The notes: generated by a model not told the origin, from the letters alone. Shown: positions 10,297-23,311, counted from the stretch's first letter. The stretch: 64,000 bases of DNA from Anagrus nilaparvatae (GCA_022575985.1 JAKSXM010000014.1:310001-374000); one strand, 5' to 3'. Program-made: numbers and translations.

Positions 10297-13200
10297 CATC
10301 TTTTATTAAGCTGCTTCTTAACTCTGTTGAATACTTCTCTGGTCTGGACACTATGATTATTTAACAATTTTTCAGCATCGTCCCAAGCACTGGTTACCAA
10401 AATTTTAAGTTGAACTAAAAAATTGTTCAAAGTATTCAATATATTGAGCATTTAAATTTAATATATTTTAAATTATTTTTATGTTACAAAATTTTAAAAC
10501 AATTAATACAAATTACTTTTATAATAACATACGTTATAAATAATATGAATATTAATAGTTTTATTTGTCGAATAAATACGTTTTTTTTGTAAAATTAATA
10601 AGGAATAAAATATACTGACGTATCCATTGCCATGGTGCACTTTTAATTCCTAAGGTATGTTGCTGACGGTTATTGTACCCCTCGATAAAATTATTAGTTC
10701 GCCTATGAAGCCCAAATATACTAAATCCTTCTGGTTTTACTTGTTCTATCCAATAAGATTCATAATACTTATAAATATCATTCAGTTCGTCGCGGATTAT
10801 TGGATCTTGTGGTAGATTTAATTTCAAACGCTGAAATTCTGTTGGAATCATTTCAGCAGGCAAATAGGCAAGTGAAAATAATCTGGTGTAGAATTCCGGT
10901 ATGATAATATCAAGCTTTATTAATTCATCCATTCCATATTCTTTGCCTTTTCTAAATATACACTGAAATATAAAATAATAGTAAATATTATTTTAAATTA
11001 ATAATTTCTTTTTTTTTTTATTTTAAAATATTTGATGCGTGAAAGATGGGTCCACTGAAAATAATTATAACTTCGTATTGTTAGCCTGACATTTACTTGA
11101 AGCAAATCAATGTATAATTATTTTATATTTAAATACTAAATATTAAAATTGAAATCAGTATTATAATTTTACATTTAAATCCATATATTATACATTCGAT
11201 TTTTTTGTTTAATCAAATAAAAGCTTTTTTCTGTTAATCAAAAATTTAAAAATCAACAACATTTGACTTACTCTATCATAGTGTACTAAACAACCAGCAA
11301 TTCTTGCAGTTTCAAAATTACTTTTTATTGCATTACGAAGTGGACATTCATAGTCGGTTAAGATCAAGTCTGGGAAACATCTTGTTAAGATGAAATGTCT
11401 TATATAAAAAAATACAGCTTGGTATGCTTCTTCGGTTTTGCGAGACATCAAGGCCCACACAAATGGCAATATCTAAAAATAATTTCATGAAAAATAAATT
11501 TTATAGATATTATAAAATTAAATTATTTTAACTTTTTACATAGCTGCAAAAATATTTGTGTCTAAAACAAAAATTATATAATCAAAAATAATTTTTAATT
11601 TTGAAGTAAAATATATTACGATCCTAGGCCACAAAAATAAAGGATGATCCTAATCGCATAAATTGCATCTGAGGCGAAGCCGAGGATGGTAAACTATGAT
11701 TTTGGTCATTCTTTGTTTATGGACGAGGGTCGTATAAAATTTTTCTGCGTTTTTTCGGCGTCAAGAAAACACGTCTTTGCCGGACACTCAGCGTTCGAGA
11801 AATACGAGCTTTCGGGCCACAAACCAGAAAAAATTCTTATGTTAATAATATATTACTGCAAGTAGTATAAATTGCAGTTGAAAGAAAACTGGATTTATCA
11901 TGTTAAAATATTATATAATGCATTTTCTAACACCTAGTTTAAATTATTTTATAAATATCACATTTTTTTCATTTAAAATATCACGTTTTTTACATTTAAA
12001 ACTGTTTGAATTCTCAACTGAAATTCGAGATAATTATTTGATTTCAAACCAGTCATCAGTTTTATGAAAATACTTTTATTTAAAGAAAGTTTAAAAAGAT
12101 CGGTAGAATATTAAAAAGCGTCATTTTTATTTCTTGCAACAGATACTAAATATTTTATTTAAACTTTGAGTTTTTGTTGGTAAATACTTTTTTATAGTTG
12201 TAGGCCCTTGATTACTTCAAAATTTAAAATAAATAAATTTTTCATTATACGCTGCAAAAAATATCTACTTTCTTACTTCCGGGCGATCTTTTTTTCGCTT
12301 TTAATGAAAAACTATGTTTTGAACACGGGAAAAAATGTAGGAAATTTTACTTTCAATGCTGTCTGCACTCGTTCGCTACGCTCACTCGTGCATACAACTG
12401 CATTGAAAGCAAAATCCTATTTTTTTCCCCTTCTTGAACAAATACATATTTATATTTAAAAAAAAATTTTTTTTTAATTCTTGAAAGCTTTTCTATATCA
12501 ATAAAATTATTTAATCAATTCGTATATTCCTCGGCAAAATTTAATCAAGGACCAATTTTCAAATGTTTCCGTAACACGGTATATAAAGAAAATAAAATAA
12601 ATTTTGATACTTTTTTTTATTTTATGAAGTTTTATAACGTAAGCCTCACAGTGTGGTAAAAAAAAAACGACAAAAATCGGCTTCAGCGCAATTTCTTATG
12701 AAAAAAAATTCTGTTGGATGGAAAATGACCGTTTTTGTGTTTACTAAATGATAGGCACTCGAGTTAAAAAAAAATTTTTTCATTACACGCTGCAAAAAAG
12801 GTCTACTTTCCTACTTTCGGGCGAACTTTTTTTCGCTTTTTATGAAAAAGTATGTGTTGAACACGGGAAAAAATGTAGGAAATTTTACTTTTAATGCTGT
12901 CTGCACTCGTTCGCTACGCTCACTCGTGCATACAACTGCATTGAAAGCCAAATCCTACTTTTTTTCCTTTGTTGAACTAATAGATATTTTAAAAAAATTT
13001 TTTTAGCTGCTAAATAAAAAACGCTGCCAAGTGATTGGCACTATGGTTCCTCATTAACAATAGCAAAATATTTATAATGGTCTATTTTATCTAATAAAAA
13101 TTATAATTTGAGATATCAGTATTTCATAAAAAAAAGTTAAATACCGTATTTTATAAGAAAAAAAATGTTGCTGTGATTTAATGTTTTTTATTTAACAATT

Positions 13201-16200
13201 TTTTAGAAAAAAATTTTCAATAAACTAGGTATTACACTTAAAAAAAAAACAATATTACAGATTTTTTAATTTTTTTGTTTTATTAATATTGAGAAAAAAA
13301 TTTTGAAAAAATTCGGTATCAGATCAAAAAAATTACTATGAATAAGCTTTCTAAAACTATTACTCTCATAGAAATTAATTAGGTACTACGTCCGAACAAA
13401 AAAAAAATTTGGTATTCTTTGTATTTTTTTGTGAAAAAAATTTTGGGAAAAAAATTTTCAAAAAATTTATTATCAGATTTGAGATATCGAGTAAAAACTA
13501 TACTTTCAAATATAAGTACTATTATGGAAATAAATGAGATATTACACCTAAATTACAAAAAAAAAAAAGTATTTTGAAATCTCTTGATAAAAAAATTTTT
13601 GAAAAAAAAGTTAGATCTTAATTCCATAATGGTTGTTAAATACCACCGATTGCAAAATTTTCAAATATTAGTACTTTCATGGAATTAAAGGAAGTATTAC
13701 ACTAAAAAAAAAAAAAAATATTACAGATTTTTTAATTTTTTTGACTTTTTAATTTTGAGAAAAAAATTTTGAAAAAATTAAGTTTCAGGTCCAAAAAATT
13801 ACTATAAACGATATTTCTAAAACTAGTACTCTCATAGAAATCAATTAGGTACTACATCCAAAAATAAAAAAAAATTAAGTTTTTTTTGTATTTTTTGGTA
13901 AAAAAAATTTTGAGAAAAAAATTTTCAAAAAATTAGTTATCAGATTCGAGATATCGAGTAAAAATTGTACTTTCAAATATAAGTACTTTCATGGAAATAA
14001 ATTAGGTATTACATCCAAATTAAAAAAAAAAAAATAGTTTGAGATTTTTTGATGAAAAAATTTTGGAAAAAAAAATTAGGTCTTAATTCCATAATGGTTG
14101 TGAAATATCACCGGTTACAATATTTTCAGATATTCGTACTTTCATAGAAAAAAATTAAGTATTACGTCCTAAAAAAAAAAAAAATTTGGCATTTTTTGTA
14201 TTTTTTGGCAACAAAAATTTTGAGAAAAAAATTTTAAAAAAATTAAGTATCAGGTCCAAAAAAATGCTATAAACGATATTTCTAAAACTAGTACTTCCAC
14301 AGAAATAAATTAAGTGCTGCGTCCGTAAAGAAAAAAAAAATTGGTATTTTTTGTATTTTTTGGTAAAAAAAAATTTTGAGAAAAAATTTTTCAAAAAATT
14401 AGTTATCAGATTCGAGATATCGAGTAAAAATCGTACTTTCAAATATAAGTACTTTCGTGGAAATAAATGAGGTATTACATCCAAATTAAAAAAAAAAAAA
14501 AGTAGTTTGAGATTTTTTGATGAAAAAATTTTTGAAAAAAAAATTAGGTCTTAATTCCATAATGGTTGTGAAATTTCACCGGTTACATACATACACACAC
14601 ACACACACGCACACACACACACACACACACATACAGACTTTTTTTAAAAACCGGTTTTTTAGCTTTCTGAGGTCCCAAAACGTGCTTATATGCCAAAAAA
14701 TCAAAAATCAAAATTTAATCTATCACAAAGGTTCCTCTATGAGGAACCAAAAAAAAAAAATTCTGTTTTTTACCATAGAGTCTGTCTTAGCCAAAACAGC
14801 AATGGTGGGCAGGTGGGTCGTCGGATCGGCCTCAAATTTCCCCCATGTTTTTATAACATCAAGACAGGAAAATCTTGAAATTTTTAGCCCTCTAGGTCTT
14901 AAACAGCCCTAGTTATGGCTAATCAAACTCATTGGGTGGCTCTCAACCAGCGTTAATACTTTTTTGGAAAATTCGAAAAAATAATAAATTATAGCTTAAA
15001 AAAATATTCTGAAAGAATATATATACTAGGAAAACCTTCAGTAAATTCATTTCTGCCATTAGTTTTTCGGAAAAACTCCGGGAACCTCCGGAAAATGGGA
15101 AATGTGTTTTTGGAAAAACCGAAATATCTCATTTGCCGCCATTTTTTTTTAAATTTTTTTCAACCGAAATACCATCGATCATACCAAAACATTTTCTATT
15201 TCGGCCATTAAGGAGCGATTTTAGTCAGTTTTAGATTGTTTTTAGATTGTTCTTAATACTTATATATGTAATAAACCATAAGGGGTTACATAAAATGCCT
15301 TTTTTCATTAAGAATCGAATAGCCAGGGAAAAAATAGTTGAAAATAAAAAATGAAATTGCTTTTTATGATGAAAATTAACCGAGCTATGGTCAAATAAAG
15401 ATACTGTCAGAATTTACCATGTTCAAACCAATTCGAATTTTAGGGTTCATAACGACATTATAACTTGAGAATTGCATAACTCGCTTATATTTTATCGTAA
15501 AAAGAAAAGTTTTGGATTATTATCGAATACTTTTTTCCTTGGCTATTCGTTTATCTAAGAAAAAAATTTTATTATTTTATTGTCAGAAATTTATTTTTTA
15601 TTTTTATTGTCAGAAATTTGAGGCCAATCCGACGACCCACCTGTCCACCATCGCTGTTTTGGCTAAGACAGACTCTATGGTAAAAAACAGAATTTTTTTT
15701 TTCATTTAGCAGCTAATACTTCAAGAAAGGAAGCCCAAAATTACTTTAAAGTGACGATTATGTCGATCACAGGCCAATGGTGGTTGAAAATAAAACTTGA
15801 GAAGACATACTTTAAGATTAAGTATACTTTTATCGGCCATCGTGGATGAAAGTGCCAAATAATTAGGACAAAAACAAAGTTTTTCAGTTTTTTCAAAATA
15901 TCTCATTAACGGCTCAAAATATAAAAAATTTACCTCAATAAAAAAATGATGGCGAGAAAAATTTACAAAAAAAATGTTATTACAAATTTTTTCATAGGAA
16001 CATTATTTTCCACGGAAAATTATAATTAAATTAGCGCAAAATAACATGTTTTGGAAAAATAAAATTTTTTACTGCTTTAGAGTGCTAATGATTGATAAAA
16101 TGAAAAAAATCCGTGTACCTGTAGTGGAAATATTGTGGTTACTGGAATTACGCCTGTAACAGACGGAATTCCGCTTCGGATTACCGGAATTTTTTTTTTT

Positions 16201-19200
16201 TGCTCAAACGATTGAAAATAACTTGAAACTTAAAAAATTTAAAATAAAAATTGTTTTTCTAAAATAAATTCCTTTTTTCATCGTATCAATGCGAGGAAAT
16301 GTCTTTGCAAGTCTAAATTAAATAGCGGAATTCCAAATAACTAGGGCAAAAAGAAAGTTTTTTTAGTTTTTTCAAAATATCTCTTTAACGGTTAAAAATA
16401 TAAAAAATTTACCCCAATAAAAAAACGATGGCGAGAAAAATTTACAAAAAAAATGTTATAACAAATTTTTTCGTAGGAACATTATTTTCCACGGAAAATG
16501 AAAATAAAGTTAGCGCAAAATAACATGCTTATTGGAAAAATAAAATTTTTTACTGGTTTACAGTGCTAAAGATAGATGAAATGAAAAATAATCCGTTTAC
16601 CTTTAGCGGAAATATTATGGTTACCGGAATAATGCCTGTAATTAACGGAATTCCGCTCAGGGTTACCGGAAAATTTTTTTTGCTGAAACGATTGAAAATA
16701 ACTTAAAACGTAAAAAAATAAAATAAAAATTGTTTTTCTAAAATAATTCCTTTTTCTCATCATATCAATGCGAGGAAATTGCAAGTTTAAATATTTGTTT
16801 TTTTTTATTACGTGACTTTGTATTAAAAAAAAGATACAGAGTTGCAAAATAAAACAATTTATTTTTCATTAAAATACATTAATACATTAGTAATTAACAA
16901 ATTTACTTCAAATATGTTAATATATAAATAAACTCCAATTTTTTCTTATAAACTTGTAAAATATAGACGCTATACATAGACAGCTGGGTAGTCTACTAAG
17001 TCTATATAAGTATACTTATAGTCTACGCGCGCAGACGCACTATGTATTCGAGAGAGGGAACATACACACAAAACCGGACTCTTTTGAATACCTCAAAACA
17101 AAGCGTGAAATCATGCGTGAAAAAATGCCATTTATTTTTGTCCAATAATACATATATGAATTTTAACCACAAAAATAAGAAGAAGAACTATTCCTTTAAT
17201 GAACCCATTTAAAAAATTTTAAAAAATCGATACCATCTTTTCACAATTCTCATTTGAAAAAAAAATAAAAATAAGATTTTTTTACATTTTCTTGTTCAAT
17301 TATTGGCCAAAAACAAAAAAAGTAAAAAAGAAACGCAAATTTTTTTTTTAACCCTTTAAAGTAGATAAAATTTGCAAAAAAATAAGCCAAGAATCACATT
17401 TATAAGTAAAATTTAAGTACCTTAAATAGTTACTTTATTTTTAAAATGCGATTTTATGCATTTTTTTTAATTTCCGGGAGCTCTCGAAAATTTGCCTCAT
17501 TTTTGCGTATCGAAATATGTGAATTTTTTTTAATGTGAAATAACGGCCCCAACTAATACTAAAAACAATGGAATAAAAATTTTTTTAAAATTTTTAGTTG
17601 AACACCCTCATATTTTTGGCAGAAAAAAAATAAAATTGCTTTTATCCTCGTCTAGCCAAAAAGACAAAAAAAATTTTTTTTTTTTTTTTTTAATAATTTT
17701 TTTCTACACCAATAAGTATTCATCTTTCGATAAATACATCGTTTTTTTTTTGTGCGAAAAGTTAAATGATAAAAAAAAGTAATTTTTACCGCGCGAAGGC
17801 GTTTTTTTGTAAGCAACATACACAGTATCTTGCGCGTTTAAGAGGATCTCACTTACATTTTTAAACTTAATTTTCCGTGGAAAATAATGTTCCTACGAAA
17901 AAAATTGTAATAACATTTTTTTCGTAAATTTTTCTCGCCATTATTTTTTTATTGGAGTGAATTTTTTATATTTTGAACCGTTAACGAGATATTTTGAAAA
18001 AACTGAAAAAACTTTGTTTTTGTCCTAATTATTTGGCACTTTCATCCACGATGGCCGATAAAAGTATACTTTATCTAAAAGTATGTCTTCTCAAGTTTTA
18101 TTTTCAACCACCATTGGCCTTTGATCGACATAATCGGGACTTTAAGTCTCCCTTTCTTGAACTATAAAAAATTTAAAAAAAAAAAATTTTTTTTACTCGA
18201 GTGCCATCATTTAGTACACACAAAAACGGTCATTTTTCATCTAACAGATTTTTTTTTCATAAGAAATTGCGCTGAAGCCGATTTTTGTCCCTTTTTTTTT
18301 TTACCACACTGTGAGCCTGTCACTGGAATTTCTCCCCTTTGCTTTTCAGCTTACGCTTGTATTGAACTCTTTTATTTAATTTTTAAATTAAATACTTTTT
18401 AATGTAACCAATATTTACAAAAAAATATTATTTAATAAAATTTTTTCTACAAAATTAAGCAATAACAAATTTAAGATACTATTTGACTACACTCAGGCAT
18501 TTATAATTCACACAGAGTAACTTTTGAGGGTAATCCTAGTGGAGTGGGTTAATGAATGTTTATTGCATATATTTTTTTTCTTTCTGTTAACAACATCACA
18601 GAAACGAATTAATATCTTTAGTTACATTTCTTAATTAATCTACAAATTGAATAATCGTATCGATCGGACGAGAGGAATATCCTAAAAACGGAACATTTTT
18701 GGAAATGCAGAAAACGTTAATTTATTTTTTGAATTTTGAAGTGCTTACAAGCAAATACCTACTATTAAAAAAATGTTTACATTCTTTATCTAGTCTGTTT
18801 CGGCCATTTCTACGAACAATTTTAAGAATAGAATATAATTTTTAAATACTTTTTGAAGGGTGTTAATCTATCCATAAGAAAATAATTTACAAGCTTTCAT
18901 CAACAAATCAAAATTTATTTTTATACGTTATTTGAGCTATTTCAATATTTTAGTTTATTAATTTTTTTGTTTTAATAAACACTAGAATACTTAAATTACT
19001 TATAAATGGTTTTGGATGGTATTACAAAAACATTCAAACTGTTGCCTTATTCTACCATCAAATTAAGGATCTTTTTGCTTTATTAATAGATTGATACCTT
19101 AACAATAGTTTTTGTCTGAAGTTTTAGTATATTAAATCTTACTTGTAGAATGTATGCATAAAGACATCAGTTTTTAACATAAATACTTACATAACCGAGA

Positions 19201-20336
19201 AATTCAGCCATCATTGTGAATAATTGATAACACTCTCTTATATACTTAGGTCGGGACGCATATGTAGCATCAGCAATAAATATTTTGCAATTCTGTATAT
19301 ACTTATTGACAAAATCTTCGTTATAAAAGACAATATGATTATCTCCATTTTCATCTGTTATTAATTCTGATTTTAAATGTCCATTTTTTAACTTCAGTAC
19401 TGGCTCATATTGTATATCATTAAGTTGCTCAAAAAATTCTAAAAAGGATCTAGGTGATCTTGGATACTTCATGCGACGCCAACGCTTCATGGATCTTCTT
19501 AAACTATCAAAAGATTCATGGGCTGGTGCCTCTTCGTGTCTAAGCAAACATGAAAAATAAAAAGTGTGATTACAAAAGTTTTCATTTTAAGGGTAAATAA
19601 TGAAAGAGTTTATGTGCCTAAAGCTTCACAAGACTTTAAGACCATTTACGTGTGAATTTTTAAATTTCTTCAAAATAACTTATGCTTTGAAAGTAAAAAT
19701 ACTTATTACTTATACTTACAATAATGAAACCAGATCATACAGTTCCTTCAAGCGCCAATACTGTTGCTGGCACATTTCTTTTATAGTTTCACGAAACAAC
19801 GTTCTTGCTTCTACTGCAGTAATTTTATGACATCCCGAACTATGCTCTGGACTATTTTCTGGTATTCTTACACTACCATCAACAAACACTGCCTTAGCAA
19901 AACAGTTTTTCGTTGCACATTTTAGGTAGCTGAAATTTATTTTCATATTCACATATTTATTTTAAATCAAAGAAAATTTTTTTTCTCAATTTTTTTATGA
20001 AAATTACACACCAAACCTAAAAGAGTTTTTTCTGCGTAACAAAAAACTCTTTTAGGTTTGGTGTGTATGGTTATTTAAAAGAACTTTTTTTTGGTTAGTA
20101 AAAAAGTCGGCTATCAATTAGTATTTGAGTCAAAATAAACTTTTGAATATCAATGCACACATACATTTGAGTATAAATTTGTTGCTAATAAAGAATAAAT
20201 GTTTTCATTACCTAACCAATTTGTCATCCCTTCTTCGATTATATGTTTTATTTTGGTGGTAGACCCGACTTTGAAATATCCTTAAAGATTTTTTTATTGA
20301 GCATTTGTTCCTTCGACTTCTTTGTTGGGAAGGCAT
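10297..20336 (-). CDS. FLYWCH zinc-finger / MULE transposase (5' half of gene)
   Basis: Six exons: 20336-20212, 19929-19720, 19539-19191, 11472-11272, 10962-10620 and 10414-10297. Phases agree at all five junctions, giving 448 codons from ATG at 20336. A basic N-terminus precedes a FLYWCH-type finger, about residues 30-75: YLKCATKNC followed by PEHSSGC supplies the Cys and His ligands, split by intron 1. The MULE core follows: first Asp in KIFIADATY (D202), second in LILTDYE (D268), the CLVHYDR motif, then Glu in RTNNFIEGYNNR (E389). The DDE set is therefore complete. MULE transposases of the Mutator superfamily cut and paste DNA in the nucleus. Intron 3 (19190-11473) is swollen by nested transposons. 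E6 ends in phase 2 whereas E7 is open only after phase 1. Splicing them gives a short tail ending KRCLVKTR and a stop. An element-borne or a domesticated gene are both possible; no terminal repeats were found. Confidence 0.85.
11473..12240. other. 5' part of intron-3 insert, with a GC-richer repeat fragment
   Basis: Within intron 3 of the MULE gene (its 3' end in the minus-strand sense). Positions 11625-11835 are GC-richer than their surroundings and include 'gaggcgaagccgagg', resembling a complementary block near 60960 ('gcttcgcctcgg'). It is probably a transposon fragment. No coding region is supported. Confidence 0.4.
12244..12990. repeat. Two direct copies of a ~205-bp repeat
   Basis: Copies at 12244-12450 and 12783-12990 share 'cgctgcaaaaaa', the block 'ttcgctacgctcactcgtg' and a closing 'ttgaac' region. 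The 83-codon ORF at 12208-12459 lies over the first copy and is not gene-like. The second copy lies just inside the terminal repeat of the larger element starting near 12642. Confidence 0.75.
13190..14560. repeat. Tandem array of ~465-bp units
   Basis: About three units repeat with a period near 465-470 bp. Landmarks are 'gtactacgtccg' near 13383, a related form near 13848 and 'gtgctgcgtccg' near 14310, with 'attacatccaaattaaaaaa' near 14006 and 14472. Long A/T runs and G-poor sequence make the 109- and 131-codon ORFs here chance products. Diverged reverse-oriented copies occur at 28860-29440. Confidence 0.75.
14585..14633. repeat. (CA)n microsatellite
   Basis: An almost pure CA dinucleotide run with one 'cgc' interruption, lying at the end of the ~465-bp tandem array. 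Confidence 0.95.
14761..15692. mobile_element. Short foldback element, ~80-bp inverted ends
   Basis: The left arm (14761-14840) and right arm (15613-15692) are inverted copies containing 'accatagagtctgtcttagc' and its complement. The spacer of about 770 bp has no coding potential. This is a MITE-like element nested inside the 12642-18316 insert. Confidence 0.7.
15770..18123. repeat. Inverted and direct copies of a ~340-bp repeat
   Basis: The block at about 15770-16110 recurs as a partial direct copy at 16330-16560 and as an inverted copy at about 17860-18123. All share 'gatggcgagaaaaattta' or its complement and a 'ttttccacggaaaat' block. The inverted pair gives a hairpin with a loop of about 1.7 kb. 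Part of the nested insert in intron 3. Confidence 0.75.
18317..19190. other. AT-rich part of intron 3, no gene seen
   Basis: This is the remaining intron 3 sequence next to exon 3 of the MULE gene. Its donor reads gtaagtat right after 19191. No reading frame or recognised repeat is supported. Confidence 0.5.
20006..20066. repeat. Perfect 26-bp stem hairpin in intron 1 of the MULE gene
   Basis: Positions 20006-20031 and 20041-20066 are exact inverted copies ('acacaccaaacctaaaagag' plus six T) around the 9-base loop ctgcgtaac. It lies in the intron between 20212 and 19929. It could be the remnant of a tiny MITE, a structured intronic RNA or a small-RNA precursor. The perfect stem suggests recent origin or selection. 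Confidence 0.85.
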
Positions 20337-20596
20337 TTTTGCCTGAGAAATAAAATAAATCCTATATTATTAAACAATCTTAAATTTATTTTTACGTTAC
20401 CCAAATATTACAGTAAATCGTAGTCAGAATTTTGGTTATTTTCTCGGTTATTTTGTATTTTAAGTTGGCGATTTTTATTGCCAAACATTGTGTTTATTTA
20501 TATGACGTTTATATGACAGTCGTCCAAAAATGTATTATTAAAAATTATTTAAAATGTTTTCAAAAGGAGGTAAAAAAAAAAATAAATAAATACTTG
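20337..20596. other. Region upstream of the MULE gene start
   Basis: Just upstream of the ATG at 20336 (minus strand) the sequence reads tttctcag then gcaaaa. That could be a 3' splice site, so a 5' untranslated exon may lie further upstream. No clear promoter motif was identified. Confidence 0.3.
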
Positions 20597-21605
20597 CAAA
20601 GTGGGATCGGAAGATTTGTGTCGCCAAATTACAATCTATAGTTATGGATGACTTGAATATGTTGAAAAAACACCCAAGAGGCCCTCCGTTTATTCCAACG
20701 CACCTTCTAGGCCTAGAAACACAGGGCTCAATGTTATAAAATAGGTTTTTAAGCAATTTTCCAAATTACGCTGTCTCATTGTATTTCAACGAAAAACACT
20801 TCCAGTTTATCTACTTTATTTTTGTATAAATGATATCTTTTATTTCTCGTAAATCGCAAATTTTTATCGCCAACTCTCTCATCACTATAGTTGATAAACT
20901 AAATGTTCATGTTTGGCCCAAACTGACCTATTTTTAAATTGTTGCTAAAATCGTAAGTTTTGATAAAAATTTTTTACTCGTTCATTTTGCTTTAGACGTT
21001 CCCGAGATATGACTCCAGAAAGATAGCGATAAAATATTATTTTTTTTTAACCTTTAATTGAGACTATGTCTTTAAATTACCATAACTGCTAAACGAACGA
21101 TCGAAAAGTAAGAAGTAAAAAATTTTTGGAATCTTAGAGCTCATACAAAAATTTTTAGACCTGCAAGACCTATTTTTGGCATTTGGCTTATGAATTATAG
21201 CGATGAGGGAACCGGTAATAAAAAATTGCGTTTACATATCTAGGGCAAAAAAAGCCTATTTTCTGCCCTAGGAAGACGGCTTTTTTTGCCCATTATTTGT
21301 AAAACCATGTTTTAAATCATGGCGAAAAAAGGGGGTTGACTTTTGCAATTTGTCCCTTATTTAAAAAATAGCTATTTACGGATAATGAAAGGTATTACTT
21401 ACACGAAAAAAATTAGAGCAGCTGGAAGTATTCTTGAAATGCTTCGAGACAGCATCATTTGGAAAATTGTCTAAAAAACCTTTTTATAACATTGAGCCCT
21501 ACGTTTCGAGACCCAAAAGGTTTTTTCAATATATTAAAGTCATCCAAAACTATTTAACTATAAATTTTAATTTGGCGACCCAAATATTCCGGTATCACTT
21601 TGTTA
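20597..21605. mobile_element. Foldback element, ~200-bp imperfect inverted ends
   Basis: The left end at about 20597 ('caaagtgggatcgg') and the right end at about 21605 ('ccggtatcactttg') are inverted and diverged. The arms share 'gtcgccaaatta', 'ggatgactt' and the 'acattgagccct' complement. The spacer holds no coding region. Short ORFs at 20432-20756 and 21434-21664 overlap the arms and are not genes. Confidence 0.65.
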
Positions 21606-22023
21606 GTGCTTTTATTAAACAAAAAATTGTTGTCATAAAACTTTTAAAATATTATGAAAATTAATAAAATTAAGAAAATGTGATTGTCACATACTTTTTG
21701 GAATTAGTCACAAGATTAAAAATTATTTATAATTTTAAAATCATTCCCCCAAATTCTTGATTAGTGACCCCAAAAAACCCTTATAGACCAATTCTTTGTC
21801 AAATCTAGAAACTCAGATTGCAAATACATAAAAAATACCCCTTTTTGGGTGTAATTTTTACAAATTTAAGGGTGTTCCGCAAATATCTCGTGGAAAATAC
21901 CCCTATTTTCGTTATCAGCGACCCAAAAAATCTCATGTTGGCCAGTGAAAAAACACCGCAATTTGATTGGAGTAAATGGCACAAGCTTTTAAACTTTATA
22001 AGTATATTTATGTAATATATATA
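21606..22023. other. Intergenic repeats, no gene
   Basis: Contains two blocks of the form 'tagtgaccccaaaaaaccc' and 'cagcgacccaaaaaatc', related to sequences at 60290-60820. Otherwise AT-rich with nothing supported. Confidence 0.4.
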
Positions 22024-23065
22024 TATGGGCGATTATTTCTCAACCCGGGCACCCCCCTCTGTCCAAAAATAGTGGCAACTTAAAAAGATTTTGGTTCTCT
22101 CAAATTGACTGGAAAAGGGTCTAGTTTTTATTCTCTTTGGCCTTTTCAACTCTGTAAATCTACTGGGCCCATTTTAGGCACTGAGCAGCAGCAGGTCGAC
22201 ATTTTAAAAACAGAAAAATTGAAATAAAAGTTGATTAACGGTAAGTTTTTTGAAATTTTTTTCTCTTAAAAGTTGTTATTTATTAAAACAAAGAAAATGA
22301 GACCACTTGCGTGGTAATTGGTTGATTTCTTAAAAACTTTTGTGTGTGCTATGTAGTTTTTAAAAATGTGTAAAAAACGGCTACTTTGACTGATAATCTG
22401 AACCTTGACTCTGAACCTACATATCCAAAATAAAAAAGTTTTAGTGCAAAATGGTAGTCTTTTAAGTGTACCAAATATCAGAAGATTTGATCGAGTAGTT
22501 TCAGATTTAGCAATTTTAAGGGTAATTCTGAAACAAATTTTGACCCATTTTTTTAAGAGAATTAATACCCGAAAATTGCTAAATCCGAAACTACTCGATC
22601 AAATCCCCTGATATTTGGCACACTTATCATGTATCAAAATACTACCATTTTGCACTAAAACTTTTTTATTTTGGATATGTAGGTTGGGAGATATCATCAG
22701 TCAAAGTAGCCGTTTTTTACCCATTTTTAAAAACTACATAGCACCCACAAAACTTTTTAAGAAATCAACCAATTACCACGCAAGTGGTCTCATCTTCTTT
22801 GCGTTAATAAATAACAACTTTTAAGAGAAAAAAATTTCAAAAAACTTACCGTTAATCTATTTTTATTTCAATTTTTCTGTTTTTAAAATGTCGACCTGCT
22901 GCTGCTCAGTGCCTAAAATGGGCACAGTAGATTTACAGAGTTGAAAAGACCAATGAGAATAAAAAACTAGACCCTTTTCCAGTCAATTTGAGAAAACCAA
23001 AATCTTTTTAAGTTGCCACCATTTTTGCAGAGGGGGGTGGCCGGGTTGAGAAATAATCTCCCATA
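22024..23065. mobile_element. 1.04-kb near-complete foldback (hairpin) element
   Basis: The left terminus TATGGGCGATTATTTCTC and the right terminus (complement TATGGGAGATTATTTCTC) are inverted. The arms run almost to the centre (about 22024-22523 and 22562-23065) with a loop of about 40 bases. Landmarks include 'cagcagcaggtcgac' and its inverse. No coding capacity. An AT dinucleotide run abuts the left end, so the target site is ambiguous. Confidence 0.8.
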
Positions 23066-23311
23066 TTATATCTTAATACCATATATCTTTGAAAATTTAT
23101 TTGTCTGTCTGTTTGAACATTCTGAAGTTATATTTGGTCGGCAAGAACAACATTCATTATTTTTATTCTTTAAGTTATTTTTTATTATATTTCAATACGA
23201 ACCAAATATATGAGCATGTGTAAATAAAAATCTACTACCCTCGTACCGTGTCGGTCACATTAGAAACGCGAAACTTGAAATATATACACCAACATTTAAA
23301 TATACTATAAG

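Larger units (their letters stand above)
12642..18316. mobile_element. Nested ~5.7-kb element with ~130-bp terminal inverted repeats
   Basis: The left end (about 12642-12775) reads CTCACAGTGTGGTA then a poly-A stretch and 'cggcttcagcgcaatttc'. The right end (about 18186-18316) is its complement, ending TACCACACTGTGAG. Between them lie further tandem and inverted repeats but no transposase reading frame. It is probably a non-autonomous element or a nest of several. It sits wholly inside intron 3 of the FLYWCH/MULE gene. No clear target duplication could be fixed. Confidence 0.6.

Noticed and set aside
14155..14912. ORFs of 109 and 131 codons
   Set aside because: They consist of A/T homopolymers, a CA microsatellite and repeat ends. 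No conserved motif is present.
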